This document shows, piece by piece, positions 40,329 to 53,635 of a DNA stretch of 64,000 nucleotides (positions within the stretch are counted from its first letter, which is position 1; each line of letters starts with the position of its first letter). The notes below the pieces were generated by a model. The model searched no databases. It was not told where the DNA came from and saw nothing but the letters and a program-made list of their open reading frames with translations. The stretch covers positions 9,409,501-9,473,500 of the forward strand of contig JAKNDB010000068.1 of NCBI GenBank assembly GCA_024305405.1, read 5' to 3'. Source of the DNA: Dirofilaria immitis (Eukaryota; Nematoda; Chromadorea; Rhabditida; Onchocercidae). The position numbers were made by a program, and so were the translations under genes.

Positions 40329-43300
40329 TCATAATCTAGAAAAAAAAAAACAAATAAACAAACTTTCGCTCAATTCCTCTTCTTCTTGCGCGATTTCTAC
40401 TTCACGCTGACGATTGGTTTCATAATTTTCTCGTAAAATGATACGCCATTGATCCAAGCCGAAACAACCAGCTGCCACTGACATCATGTGGAGAATATCG
40501 CAAGCCTGAAGTTATCCAGAGAAGGATAGCTGAGACAATGAGAGTTTAGTAAATAAATGAGCAATTAATCACTTAAAAATAAAACAGAAATTCTTATATA
40601 ATGCTTTGAAATGATGGGAGTCTATATTAATTTCTATTTTCATTACTTACTCTTGAAAATGCGGGAATACATTTGATTATTGCTATAGCGCAGTATGCAG
40701 TTGATATCGGTATAAAAAATAGTAAGGAACCAACAGCGAAAGGAACCGATGCCAACATCATGATCGGATACAGCAACACTACCTCAAATAAAATGCAGAT
40801 GATTTACAACTTTAATGCCCCCATATTATGGATGCTATACAGAATATATATAGCTACAATCCATCATAATTCTGGCAACAAAGTGAAAAGTATGTATTTT
40901 ACTAATGTAAGTTAGATCGATAGCCAAATTGGATAAAGACATATGATTACCAAGACAGTAACTGCCCATGGTGATTTACCCATTCGACGCATGAATTCTC
41001 GAATCAACAAAAGTATTTGATAAGGGAGAGTGATTAATACTAAGAGCGGTCCAAAATACTATAAAATTTGCTAAAATATCAACAAAAAACAACGAAATAT
41101 CGTTTGTTGCATGATAATTAAAATATTCATATTATCAACAAGTTTCTAAGCCCGAGTTTTGGACTATGTGAAATACATTCAATGAATAACTTATTTCTGT
41201 ATTGCATGAATGTGTGCAATACAGAAATACAAGAGCAGTGAATCGTCAGAATATACATCGAGGATTCTGTGCAGAATGGATTATTTTCTGAAAAATAATT
41301 CCATGAACTAACGATTAAAGTTGTGCTGACGAATGGTAAAAAATAAAGAGCAAACATCCTTCGGTAAATGTTAAAAATTTGAGTATAAAACAGATCTTAA
41401 ATAAATCATCCCATCCGAGTTTGCATTGTCGACCTGCAAATGTTCATCTTAACTTATTTTCCAGTAAAAATTTTCTACTTACTAGTTTCAGAGTAGAACG
41501 ATCATTTGTAGGAATGTCACAATTTAACACAAGTTCATGAGACACTCTATTTTAGAATCACTGTGCACTAGTAGGATGAATTTTCACGAAGATGGAACAA
41601 GATTATTCGAATGCACCTTTGTCTTGGTAGACCATAGTAACCAACTGGTTCCTCCTTATTTAACAAATAAAAAAATAGTGCAATTTCTATCCAAATTTCC
41701 AACCAAAATTTTCATCAACTGATTTTATATTTTTGTTAATTAAGAGTGAGGAAAATTACTAGCAAAGTGTTGCAATGATTCTGCAGGCTCATTGCACATC
41801 CAGCAGAATCGTTGCTTGCATCTTATATTAACGCATTGCACAAAGTTGCATCCATCGTATTCCGTATAAACAGCCTGCAACTATTCGCACGGTTATTATC
41901 TCCATTTATTAATTAATATAGTCATCCACATGCTCATCATAATGTATATTCTAACAGTAGATTCTCTGTTCTAATTTTCTGAATTTGAATGATCAGATAT
42001 ACAAAATCGATTCTTTTGCTGTTTAATTGGCTTTTTTTTTTTTAAATAAATAATTCATCGAAAAGAAATCTATGCAATTTGCTTCGTTCTTTAACCAAAA
42101 TTTAAACAGTTTAATAATTTCTTGAATCTTAGATCCTTTAAATTTTAATAATTTTGTTACGCGTTGCATATTACATTTTTTTTTCAAAGGTTTGACTTAA
42201 AAGATATGATAAGTTTTGGTTTATTTTCGATTACACGTATAAATCATTGATTACTTAGTTCATATTTCAACAATTATGACGTATTCTCTGCTCTTTTCTA
42301 TACATCAAGAAAATGATTCCAACTTTACAAAGTGGACATCTTCGTATCAGGTCGCCAAATGCATGATAGATAGTGTGCTTTCGATGCTCATGCAATAGAC
42401 GTTCTCGTTCCGCTTTTTCATAAAAACTTCCAAATCATCGTTTTCAGGATCGAGCACCGCGTCAATATCATTTTCATAGATTCGTTTGGGGCATGTCTTC
42501 TTCGGGCACTTAATTCGCGCTTTGTTTTCTTCTTTAATCCAGTACTATAAATATATGCAAATGATTCAGTTTTTGGAATTAAATTAATTTCGATTCGCTC
42601 TTTCTTTATGGACCACTATGTTTCTGCTTAGGCTCACTTTTAATAGGATGATATTATGATTTTATGTTATTTTTCAAAAAAAAAAAAAACAGTTGTCATA
42701 AGTTTAGTTTTATTTGTTTTGATGTGATTCAGTTTAGCTCAATTTTATAAAATTTAATTTATTCTAATTTAATTCAACTTTGATTTTTGTTTCAGTTAAT
42801 AAACATTCATTCACTTTTATTGTCCAAGTTTATTTTTAAATTGATTTGATGCTTGCAAGGCATAAGAATTCAAATTTCTCTCTTAATTTTATAAGAGCAA
42901 ATTTAATATCCCAACAAAAAAAAGAAAAAAAACTAAATAATCACTTTAAGATGTATGAGAATGCATGCAACACAAACAAAATGTCCACATTGTCTCAACT
43001 TAATGCGCCATGCATTGTACTTCTTACATTTGCAGCACTGTAATCCTGCGGGTTCGTTCATCCTACTCTAATATCATAAGTGATAAGAAGAGAAGATAAA
43101 TTTCGCCAATTGATGCAAAAGTTGAATTGTAACAAAAAGAAATCAAAGTGTGAGGCACCAAAAATTGTCAATAATCGAATGGGAAGGCAAATGTTACAAT
43201 TCAACTGAATAAGGACATCGTGGAATTTGTAGCTGCTGAACGAATTTCCCAACATTACTGATAATCAATATGAAAAATTATTTTCCAATATCTGTTTGTA

Positions 43301-43737
43301 TCAATTCATATTGTTTTCTTGAGTTCAACGCTTACAACCAGCCAGGGACCGAACATTTATTACATAATTTAGTTTGGACAAAATTGTTAATCTAATATGT
43401 GAAATTTGTAAAATAATAAAAGCATTTAAATAAGATTTTGGATCAAAAACATTAATCTTATCAGTCTTATCTTATCCTATCCTATTCTAGCTAGTTTACA
43501 AGAAAACCGTCACTTAAGTTATTGTTGAAAGTTTTAGCTTTAGAAACCAATGAGAGCCTATATTATATATTATAACTTGTTTGTTTGTTTATTAATTTTT
43601 TGTTCGTTGTATTTTTATCAGCAATCTTGAACTGATATAGTGTCAGATATTTTATATCTGTTTTATGAGCTATTTCAAATACTACCTCTCTTCATTTGTC
43701 TTTTCGTGCTTTTTATTTGTTCCTGCTTCTTGGCCAT
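40329..43737 (-). CDS. RBR-like membrane E3 ubiquitin ligase
   Basis: Exon 1 is 43686-43737 (start, basic KKQEQIKSTKRQ). Exon 2, 42946-43043, holds a RING1-like finger (CCKCKKYN, QCGHFVCVAC). Exon 3, about 42360-42551, adds KCPKKTCPKR, the end of RING1. The exon at about 41755-41880 carries a RING2-like motif (DGCNFVQC, then RFCWMC), including the cysteine that forms the ubiquitin thioester in RBR ligases. Later exons, about 41386-41435, 40925-41060, 40650-40830 and 40329-40510, encode hydrophobic segments (FGPLLVLITLPYQILLL, then VPFAVGSLLFFIPIS) and a charged tail (EIAQEEEELSE). This order, RBR then membrane helices, resembles RNF19/RNF217-type ligases. The IBR zinc finger and the first cysteine pair of RING2 were not found. 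The exact stop is uncertain, because a GTTTGT donor-like site lies just before it. Confidence 0.65.
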
Positions 43738-43745
43738 GCGTCCAA

Positions 43746-43755
43746 CTAAAAATTC
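43746..43755 (-). promoter_or_regulatory. Probable trans-splice acceptor of the RBR-like gene
   Basis: On the minus strand AATTTTTAG is followed after 8 bases by the proposed start codon at 43737. Position and sequence fit a spliced-leader acceptor. Confidence 0.45.
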
Positions 43756-45932
43756 AAAAATTTAAAAAGAACAATTAAATCGTTTTTGTAAAAGAACTGA
43801 AATATCAGGAAATAACGCAAATAAAATCAACTAGTGAATGATGAGTGGATGCAACTAAGTCTGGCATTCAATCAATAATTTTTCGTTCAATATATAGTAA
43901 TTTATCGATTTAAAACTTAAAATCTTTATAAATTGACAAACATTCAATTAACAAAGAAATTCTCGTTCTAATACTACCAATTCATTTGCTCATCAATTAT
44001 TCCCGAGGAAGAGCAACGAAGATTCTGCACGACCTATTTGTTATTCGTGCGATTTTTGAATGAAGCATTCTTCTGAATCATATTATTATATGTTAAGCAA
44101 AAAGAAAATGTGAAACAGATTTTCGACGGTGTAAGATTGATTCATCTTTTATTTTAAATGTTTATTTTTTGTTGAATAATAAATACTTGAATATTGTGTA
44201 ATTATCATAGCAAAGTTCAGGCTGTTGTAATTATCATAGCAAAGTTCACACAGTGCTGACCTGTTGTTGTTGGCACGTCGAAATGATACTGTCATCTAGA
44301 ATAGCCGTATTGCTGTTGAATTAAACGTTCTCTTCATTGTTTTTTCATCTTTTTTACCTCAAATTCATAATGTATTCTTTTTTCTTTTAAATTTGTATTA
44401 AATTTTGTTTTCATTTTCATAACTTTTTTGCCATAATTTTTCCTCTAAAGTTATGCAAAGAGATATAAAAAGAAGATTTTTCGGAAGGTCCTAATTTTAA
44501 TTTCAAAATTGAAATTTTTTTAAGTTGGATTTTCTAATCTCTCATTCCCTTCAAATTTCCCGTTTGCGCTTGCTGAAGACAATATTAGGTGCAATTGTTT
44601 TATTTTAAGAGTGATTTCATATTATGCCTTTTCGGGAAAAGTTCCAATTAAATTTCAAGCTTTTTGAAAAATATACTTTACCAATGAAGAGAGAAGCTAA
44701 TCCAATTCTGTTCATTCAAAGAATAATTAATTACCCAACTTTAGCCACCATGAAAGAAAATCCACAAATATCACTTCATCACATCACTGAACACTAAGTG
44801 ATATATTCAGTTTGTATTATTTACAAAAATCCTTCATTATCTGTAGCTTAACTATTCTCCATTATTCTTTTATCAATTTTGTTATTTTTTTGCAACCGAA
44901 TGCAACAAGTAATGTTCTATCTTTTTTCATCAAAACTCTCTATCATTATTTCTTTATCATCATCTATTATTCCTTATTTCATTAATAGCCTGATTTCTAT
45001 CACTGTAACTATACTCTATCTCGTAAATATAATCAATCTCTGTTATCTCTTTTTTTTTATCTATTCCATTCTTTATTTCATTATATATGTGGTTTCTAGT
45101 TGTGGTAGGATTATAAAATTTCAGATTCACGAAGCAGGTGACTAAATAAAAGGTCACAGTGAAGATATCGTAGCAACTATTTGACAGCTTTTTAATTCGT
45201 AATTTTTTCTCTTAAAAGTTTTTATTAAAGCTATTAAGCGTTTTCTGTTGGGTCGAAATCAAACTTTTTTCAACACTCCATCCTTTAAAGCATCATTTTT
45301 AACGATTGCATAATTTTTGTCAATCACAAGTAGATTGATGTTCAATGTGATTTCATTACTTATCAATGATAGTATATTTGAGTACATCATGTTATGGAAC
45401 AAGCTGTGTCAATAACATGAAGTTAATTGCAGAACTTTTGACCAAAAGCTAATGAGAAAAGCAGAGATAAGGGTAAACAATCTAATAATAATCAAATAAT
45501 CAATGGAGGAAATAATTAATTTGCATTTACATTTGTTTGTTATTTGAATAACTTCGAATTACTCACAAATAGTCTATTCTATTTGTTATCATAGGCGATA
45601 TTGTTACAGATGTTATTAATTCTGCTATATCAATTTCAATAAATATCTGTAGAAGAAAATGAATTTAACCTAGATGATGGCATTTTTAAACGAATGAGAA
45701 AAATTTCATGTTTTTTCTTCAGCAACATTCAACGTCATTAATCAGATTTTACGCTCTCTGGTAAAATACTAATTTTCTATTACTTTCTCAAAGATTTTCA
45801 ATTGCCTTATAAATGACTACAGATTGTTCTTCTGCTGGATGAATCATTTTCTGATGATATCGCAATATTCGGCTTTATTTACTTGAGTTTTCACTTCTGA
45901 AAAAGGACTTACAGAATTTTATTTTGTTTCAG
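43756..45932. other. Divergent intergenic region
   Basis: Between the RBR-like gene (minus) and the PDI-like relic (plus). A 25-base direct duplication (GTAATTATCATAGCAAAGTTCA) occurs at about 44198 and 44227. An acidic open stretch near 45652-45695 (EENEFNLDDGIF) might be what remains of the N-terminal exon of the PDI-like gene. A frame at 44879-45145 is low-complexity. Confidence 0.4.
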
Positions 45933-48900
45933 ATGTGGCTACTGTAAAGCGCTGGCACCAGAGTATGCAAAAACTGCAAAGAAATTGAAAATACTATTGG
46001 CTAAGGTAAACTCTACTGTCGAAACAAAATTTGCAGAAACGTAATTTATGTTTAAAAATTATCTGCAGAGCACAGTCAATATTTATTATCGGTTGTTACG
46101 ATTTTTCATGTTCAAAATTCAGGTTTCGATAAACTTTCATTCTATAAACGATAAAAAACTTTCATTCTATAAACGGTGGTAAATAGTACTCAGAACAGAT
46201 AAATCATATGAATATATAAAAAAAAAAACCATGAAAATAAAAGGTTTTCTCTCACTATACAACACTTTCAATTAGAACATTAAAATAAGTCTCAAAACAC
46301 ATATAGTCTTTTCAATCACAATATCCAAGAATTTCTAACACTAGAAATTTGGCGAAACGGTAAAGATCCAGTCGATTATAATGATAAACGAGAATCTGAC
46401 GGTTGCAAATCATTTTCAAATCTATATTGTATTGTTTCTGTTATATTTAAATCGATTTATCAATAGTTTGCGAGAAGTTCGAAATTTTTTCACAATTAAT
46501 TTGAATTAACTTCAGCTAATTTCAGAAATTGTACAGTGGATTTCGGAGAAAATAGTTATAAGCCATCTCCTTCAGCTGTTACAAAGCTAACAAAAGAAGA
46601 GTTTACTGAATTTATCACCTTGAATCAACTTGTATTAGTTCTGTGGCATGGTATGTTTATTTCAAAAATACTTGCATCTGAATATGAAAAAGTTGCAAAA
46701 AAACTTAAAATATGTTTGAACTAATTGTTCGGTTATTCATTTTCAACAGACTTCAAAATGATGTATTTTATATTTGAATCACGAACTAGATTGAGTAGAG
46801 AATGTACAGAATAAAAGAGTATTTCTCATTTTTTTCAGAATGAAAATATAATGCTTGCAGAATTGGATTCTACAATTTGAAGAAATTTATCTTCGGAATT
46901 TAGATATTACTGGCTATCCAACGCTATATATTCCCGAAATAGGAAAAAGTTTTGTTACAAAATTTGATCATCTCATGATGCAGAAGGTCTATCTTTCGTT
47001 AAAATAGTAGCATAGAAATATTTCTTATTTTTTCTCTTCATACAATCAGTACTTCATTGTGTTCGCACACGTGAATTATAGTAATTTTTAAATTCATTTA
47101 TTTTAAGTATTTGAGTTACATGCTTGAACAAGTGAATCTGCTTTACGGAAAGTACTAATGTGAAATTTTATGCGCAATGATGATATAACAATCATTTGTT
47201 TCTTGAGTAATGAAAAGGTAGAACTACTGGTTTCTTCAATTGATGCAGGTTAATTTCTTGTGAACGGTGGAGACTTTATTTTGTCTCTGTAATCCTAATT
47301 ACTCATGTTACTGAACTACATTCACTGTAGGAAGGAGATGGCAGTGAATTTTTCTAGACTTATAGATTTTTCTCTCATAGTTTTTATTTTTTAATAGAAA
47401 GTCTAGTTTCGAAGTATAAAAGATTGACCACAAAAATATCGTTCTATCACTGATTTCTCCAAATTCTGGCATACAATTCAATTTCCTACTTATTTCAAAT
47501 CGAGATTCGTAATTCAAGTAATATTTCGATGATTTCCTTTTCAGCTGAAATGATGCGAAATGATTTCAGTATTGCTGTTGTTTGGTTGTTTGGAAATGCA
47601 CATCAAAAACATTTTAAAATTGATTCCGATCAAATCATTATTTTTTTCTTGAGATATATTGGAGCAAATAACGAACCAAAGCGAATTGTTTATGAAAAGG
47701 CATGCGTTTTTAATTATTCTCTAGCGGCAGAAATGCTTCCATACCTGGAAATCGGTTTTCTGGATTCTAATAATTTAAAGCTTTTATTTTGACAAAAATG
47801 GGTTCTCAGTGGCAAATTAGTAGATTAAATACTTGGGATATAATCACAGTTCGAGCATTTTGCAGGAAATTCTCATCATGGAAGATTTGGCAACATTCTT
47901 TTAAGAAAACTCAACACCTCTTGTTGGTCATAGGACAAAAAAGTGTTGCGAACTAGATATATTCAATTCCTTCTTGTATAGTTTATTAAAATGTTGATTT
48001 CTCATTCGAATATCACATATGAATGTAGTATTGGCGAAAAAAGTTTGAAACATTTCTCCAATCGATTTTAATATGCCTTGAACATTAATTAAAATTTTAA
48101 TTTTTAAAAATAATTGTAACTTAATGAATGTGCGTTTAAGCTGATTTCCTTGTTATTGATGGAAACTAGAAAGTTCAAAAATGTTTGATTTTTCTAATTG
48201 TAAGATTCATCAGCATTATTAATAGTTTTCAGTAGAGGTGCCATATCAATTTCTGAATTTAATAAGTTGTGGTATAGGTTTAAAAAATTGTTCTTTTTTA
48301 TTGATAAAAGTGAACAGTGCAATCCGCAGCAAAATTCAATAAAAATATGAAATTCGTGAAAGTTGTAAATAGAATTCTTTGTAATATCTTTTCCAACTGG
48401 CAAGTCACGAGACGGAAAAAAGTTATTTTAAACTTTTCAGTGTTTACTATTTCAAAGTTGACTGAAATTATAGTCTCTTTGTTTAAGAAAGCATTTTATA
48501 CTTTTGGAATCATGAATTTTTGCAGCTGTATAATTCTTTAAAATGAAGATCAGTTTACTTTTTTCCATTCACTAAATCTTCGAGTGAGAAATTTTTTTTA
48601 CTGTTTTCTATCCAAGTGCTGCATATTATTTATCCTGATTTACATCATTTTTTTGATATACTTTTGTAGATATTAGAAATCGCGAATCAGTATATGAGAG
48701 ACGAATATCATTTTGCTATTTCAGACGAAAGGAGTCTGCAAACGAAATTGCGGCGGTGCATTTTTATCGGGTTTGTTCAAATGATTCAAAACATTGTTCA
48801 TTTTATGGATAGGAGTTCGTTATGAATTTGTCTTCACATATTTCATGTAAGCTTGGATAACAGTGACTTAGCATAACATTTTAGTCTTCGACTATGATGA

Positions 48901-49709
48901 TAGAAAGACCCGATGCATCAAATGAATTTGGTTGTAAATTAGCTGAAAATCTATCAGCGTTTGTGAAAAAATTTTTAGGTATGAAAATTTTAGAATTTTC
49001 TGGAAGCTCGTTGTTTCACATTACATTTGCAAATAATATACTTATTCGCTGTGTTGTTTTTGATGAAAAATACAGCTCGGGTGGTGTACCTTAAATTAAA
49101 TTCATTCTATAAATTCTATTACTGATTGTTTCAGTAGTAAAATAAAACCATTTATGAAGTTTGCACCATTGCAAAGGATGACATAAATCCGATGAAAATT
49201 GTGGTTGTATCAAATTTCGCTCAGCTTATGCATGATGAAACGAAAGATATATTGCCAGAATTTTATGCACCATGGTGAGGAGATACATTCAGCATTTTAT
49301 AAGCATTAACACTTTATAGTGAAAAATAACTGTAGAATAATAGTCTTTCCCAAGAATCTGAAATTGTCGAAAACTTTGCGACGCGTTAAATAATAATTTT
49401 CGATGTGATCATAAATCAAGTCAAAAATCAAGTTTGTGGAATATTTTCAAATTCTAGACATTCAAAAAAATATAAGGAGTTGGCAATAAAATTGAAAAGC
49501 GAATCAAATCTGCTGCTTGTAAAAATTGATGCAACAACCAACGATATCCTAACGAATTATAGTGTGAGTGGTTTTCCAACAATTTATTACGTAGCATTTG
49601 ATAGGAAGAGTGATCCGATTAAATACAAAGGAATCATAATTTAAATGATCTTACCAACTTCATGAAAAAACACGCCTCTGTTTCGTTTCAGAGCAAAATC
49701 GAATTATAG
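45933..49709 (+). pseudogene. Decayed PDIA4/ERp72-like protein disulfide isomerase
   Basis: PDIA4 is an ER thiol oxidoreductase with order a0-a-b-b'-a'. Remnants follow that order. The a0 fragment (45933-46005) keeps [12 protein letters not shown]. The a domain starts at about 46530 (SYKPSPSAVTKLTKEEFTEF), but the segment between VLVL and LASEYEKVAKKL reads WHGMFISKI, so the WCGHC motif is gone; it continues at about 46850-46970 (LAELDST, ITGYPTLYI) with a frame break at a T run. The b part is at about 47550-47660, b' at about 48668-48770 (EYHFAISDERSLQ) and 48890-48980. The a' domain starts at about 49165 (PEFYAPW), but its active site reads CGIF; it continues VKIDATTND and SGFPTIYY, then needs another one-base shift near 49633 to reach the C-terminus SKIEL, close to a KDEL retrieval signal. 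No signal-peptide exon was found. A fast-evolving inactive PDI is the alternative. Confidence 0.65.
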
Positions 49710-51870
49710 ACTTCTTGTAAAATTATCTCTGCGTGTATTTTTCAGTATTTTGATAATTTTTCCTTTTATACTATACAATTAGAGAGTTATTTTTCTAATC
49801 CTGAATTCTTGAAAAATTTTGAAGCATGCATAGATAGATGTTGGAAGAAAATTAAAATTTTTGAAGGGATTAGAAAGTGCATTGAAGGAAAAGATTTAGC
49901 CGATTAAAATAAGGTTTTCATCAAACATATGAATTTAGGATCCTTTAAGATATCCAAATTTTTTGATTTTTTCTGATTTCTTTTGATATAATGAACAGCC
50001 AAATTTATTATCTCATCATTTACTTTTCTCCTATCATGCAATGTAAAAAATATTTTCCTATTTTATTCTTATTTATTATTCTTTGCTAATTCCACTTCAT
50101 TCTTGATTTTTTTAACAATTCCTAATCACTATTTTGTGATAGAATACAAAAGGATTTTCAAAGACCATTTTTAGAATATGTTATAATTTAAGCACTGTTC
50201 TTTCACTCATTTCATTTCCAAGTAATGACAAGACTTGTATTTTTCGAAACATTTTGTTTTAAAAAAATTATCGAAAATGCAGCTGCTTTCAAGCAGTTGT
50301 CTTTTTACCATGACTTATTGATTGTGCTTTATCACTTTTGTTAAATTTGTTTTTGATTTTCAAGATTGTGTTTTTCTAAACTTGAAAGTTGACTTTGATA
50401 TAAGCATTGCTTTTAATTTTAACACATCAAAGAATGTAATAAACTTATGTAAGATCATGAGCAATATTTGATTGTTGACAACATTCCTGCCAACGCTATA
50501 AATTTTTATGCGATCCTATCTCTCACTTTTGGAGTTATGATTAAAAGCATGAATACTCTTCGTTAAAAATAATATATAATGTATTTCCATGTTGTTTATA
50601 CTTATGTTCAAACATTTGTTATTTTTGATTTCTGGCTAAATGTTATTCTTTTTCTCAATAAATAATGTATTACTCAGTGATGGATCAAAAGACTGAATAT
50701 TAATAAGTTATCAAAATTAATGATGCCGAACTGAAAGTAACTTTGAACTAACTTTCTGTCAGTTTCAAGCTATTTTAAGTACTTTCTTTAATGACATGTT
50801 TTAATGTAGAAAGATTAAATTTTGAGATAAATGAACAAGACTGACAGAATAACATACGATTTTGGCGCATGAAATGATTTCAGTAGTTACAAGCACATGA
50901 ACAGATTCTGCTAAAATTGAAGCTAGCCCGGTTATTTAGTTATTTCGCGAATTATTGATGGATAAGAGATTACTGATAAAAGTAAGTAATGCTTGGTTTA
51001 TTCACTTTCCTGCTAATGTATCATAAAGAACTATTCATCTAGTTAAGCTTTCGAAGTTTTATTTACGAAACGACGCAGTACAAAAAAGACTGTGTATAAT
51101 ACAAAGATGGTAGAAGTATCGAAAGTGTCAGAAGATGGTACATTGAATTACATAAAAGTTTAATAAAAAGGGAAGACATGTATGACGAATGGTAAGCAGA
51201 AGCAATGATATCCATCATAGATAATGGGATGTATGTTTAACTAATTAAATAATAGCAATAGAATTCCAGAAATACTTTCTCTCAGAAGAAGTTTGAAATG
51301 ACGGAAATAAGTAGTGCTGCAAATCATGCATCACTGCTGGTAATTAATCATTAGAAATAAGATATGGGAAGGAGATGAGAGGGGATGGGATAGAAGCAGA
51401 GAGAGAAGATGAAAATGTAATATAAAGATAGAAGCGGTTGGTATTTGTTGAAGCTTTTCAGCAACGCAGGTAGCTATGAAAAATTTGTGTCTAAGAGACT
51501 GCGAGAATGCTTCTATCAATGTTTTCCTAATCCTAGTAAAATTATATTTCACTTATCTGCATACTTTTAGCTAACATTTTATTTTTTGAGAATAACTGAA
51601 AGAAGAAAAGAAAATAGCATATTACATATTACAATATACTGAGAAATTATAAAGAGAAGATGAAAAATGGATAGGGAAATAAAGTTTATATTCGAGGAAT
51701 TTAATATAAGAAAGATTACTACTTTAACATAATTTTGTATCTATTTTTTTTTTCTTTTACTGCCATCTTAATTGCAACTTTCATCAATTCTAATGATATT
51801 TCTAAAGATGATGGATTTTTGATTTCGATGAAATATTTCACTATTTTTACAAAATATTTGGCATGATTCT

Positions 51871-51909
<39 letters not shown>

Positions 51910-52675
51910 CATTTCAATTTGCAATTCGTTTGCAAATTTGTCTTATTGTTATTAAGATCATTTCAATAGGAAGTATGCTATCTTTTATATTCGATCCACC
52001 ATATCTAATAGATGTATGATACTGATCAATTATTGATTTATTCTTTTCATCGTTTTTCATATGAAAAATTTCGAACAATAATAACGTATGTATCACGAAT
52101 GATTTTGTATCTGTCTTTCCATTGGAATAATATGGGATATTGCTGAGGTTCGAATGAAAGGATCAAAACAAATATTTACTAATATCACTTTATTTGTAAA
52201 ATTTTTTGATATTATTAGCAATAACCGAAGACTTCGTTGATTTTGTAATATATCACATTATGAAAATATATAAAATTTCAACAACTTCTACCATTGTTGT
52301 ATGATCAGTCATTTCTTACATTTACTCAATTCATTCTTAGGAATAAGCCTAATTGAATGAATGATTATTCTTATATTATATTGCATGAAGTTTAGCATAA
52401 GGCTTCAAAAAGATATAAGATCGTTGATAAAGTCTCATGTTGAATATTGTTGGTATGAAGCCTATATTAATTGTTGATATGAGGTCTACCACAATAAATT
52501 AGTCCGATGGCAATGTTTTGATAATTAAATTTTACTTCAACTACGTTTGATATATCTAATTGATAAATGTATTTTCGATGTACATAAAATTCATCATTGA
52601 TTCTCTGAAATTATTTTACTCGTTATGTTTTTTTTCGCGTTTAATTCTGTTTTCTAATGTCAAATCAATTAAGCA
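49710..52675. other. Gene-poor region before the small heat-shock gene
   Basis: AT-rich. It contains a CAAT-type microsatellite and a purine-rich stretch on the plus strand at about 51350-51450. No conserved exon was recognised. No clear heat-shock element (alternating GAA/TTC at 2-base spacing) was found by eye in the last 300 bases before the gene. Confidence 0.45.
51872..51909. repeat. CAAT tetranucleotide microsatellite
   Basis: About nine uninterrupted units. Simple repeat. Confidence 0.85.
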
Positions 52676-53635
52676 ATGGAAGAGAAAGTAGTGGAACTAA
52701 CGCATAATTGGAGTGCCGATCAGTGGGATTGGCCTTTACAGCATAATGATGATGTGGTTAAAGTGACCAATACGAATGATAAGTTTGAAGTAGGTTTGGA
52801 CGCATCATTCTTTACGCCGAAGGAAATCGAGGTTTGGATGAATAATTTGTTTCCGACTTTTATTTAGAGCAGTCTAGGAGTTTTTATAGAGGAATAATTT
52901 GATGATTAGTTGCTGCTCCATGAGATTCATAAACCAACAGACTAGACATTAAGAAAATGATATTGACATTTAAAAGAGACATTTAGATAATTCCAGAAAT
53001 CAAAGAATGAAATTTCGAAGAAGTTAAAAGTTGTTAAACGTCCAAAGATGGTAAAGGAAATAATCACAAATAAGAGAGAAAGAGTGAAGAGAAAAAGATA
53101 AATGTTCATTTAATCTATTGGCATTTTTATTTTTTCTTTGCAAAAGTTTTCAGACCAATCTTCCATCTAAAGGTAATAGAAATAGGAAATTCAGATAACT
53201 TCGGGAACGAAATTTTTTTCACCTGTTTTAACTACCTTATATGAATATTTGCTTTCACCAGCCTAATTTGTAATATATTTACAAACATATTGCATATTAC
53301 TTATTTGAATAATTATAACTTGTTTATTGTGAGATATATACTTTCTAACAGAGAGGAAGTATGGGATGAAACTTTGAACATCTTTTTTAATCGAATGATA
53401 ATCGATGGCAGAGATTTAATTTGTATCTTATATGAAATTTAAATTCTAGGTGAAGGTTTGTGGCGATAATTTGGTTATTCACTGTAGACATGAAACACGC
53501 ACTGATCAATATGGTGAAATTAAACGTGAAATTAGTCGCACTTATAAACTCCCATCGGATGTAGATACAAAGACATTAACATCAAATTTGACTAAACGAG
53601 GACATCTGGTTATTGCTGCCAAAAAGAAGGCATAA
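52676..53635 (+). CDS. Small heat-shock protein, 12-kDa class
   Basis: Alpha-crystallin domain protein of 113 residues, in two exons: 52676-52831 and 53450-53635, joined in phase. The domain runs from about residue 20 (NWSADQWDWPLQ, then FEVGLDASFFTPKEIEVKV) to about residue 108 (HETRTDQYGEIKREISRTYK, then LPSDVDTKTLTSNLTKRGHL), ending in KKKA. It has almost no N- or C-terminal extension, matching the short HSP-12 proteins of C. elegans (hsp-12.x), which form small assemblies and are weak chaperones. The intron donor is GTTTGG. The start is the first ATG and gives the usual short N-terminus. It converges on the dual oxidase gene. Confidence 0.93.

Noticed and set aside
40673..40915. 80-codon plus-strand open frame
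   Set aside because: It mirrors a minus-strand membrane exon of the RBR-like gene and has no domain of its own.
44879..45145. 88-codon hydrophobic plus-strand frame, possible membrane protein
   Set aside because: It comes from T-rich low-complexity DNA; an overlapping frame on the other strand is equally open.
51872..51909. Regular short repeats as a possible CRISPR-like array
   Set aside because: It is a simple CAAT microsatellite with no spacers, in a eukaryotic genome.
52380..52675. Possible heat-shock elements upstream of the small heat-shock gene
   Set aside because: TTC and GAA trimers occur but not with the required 2-base spacing.
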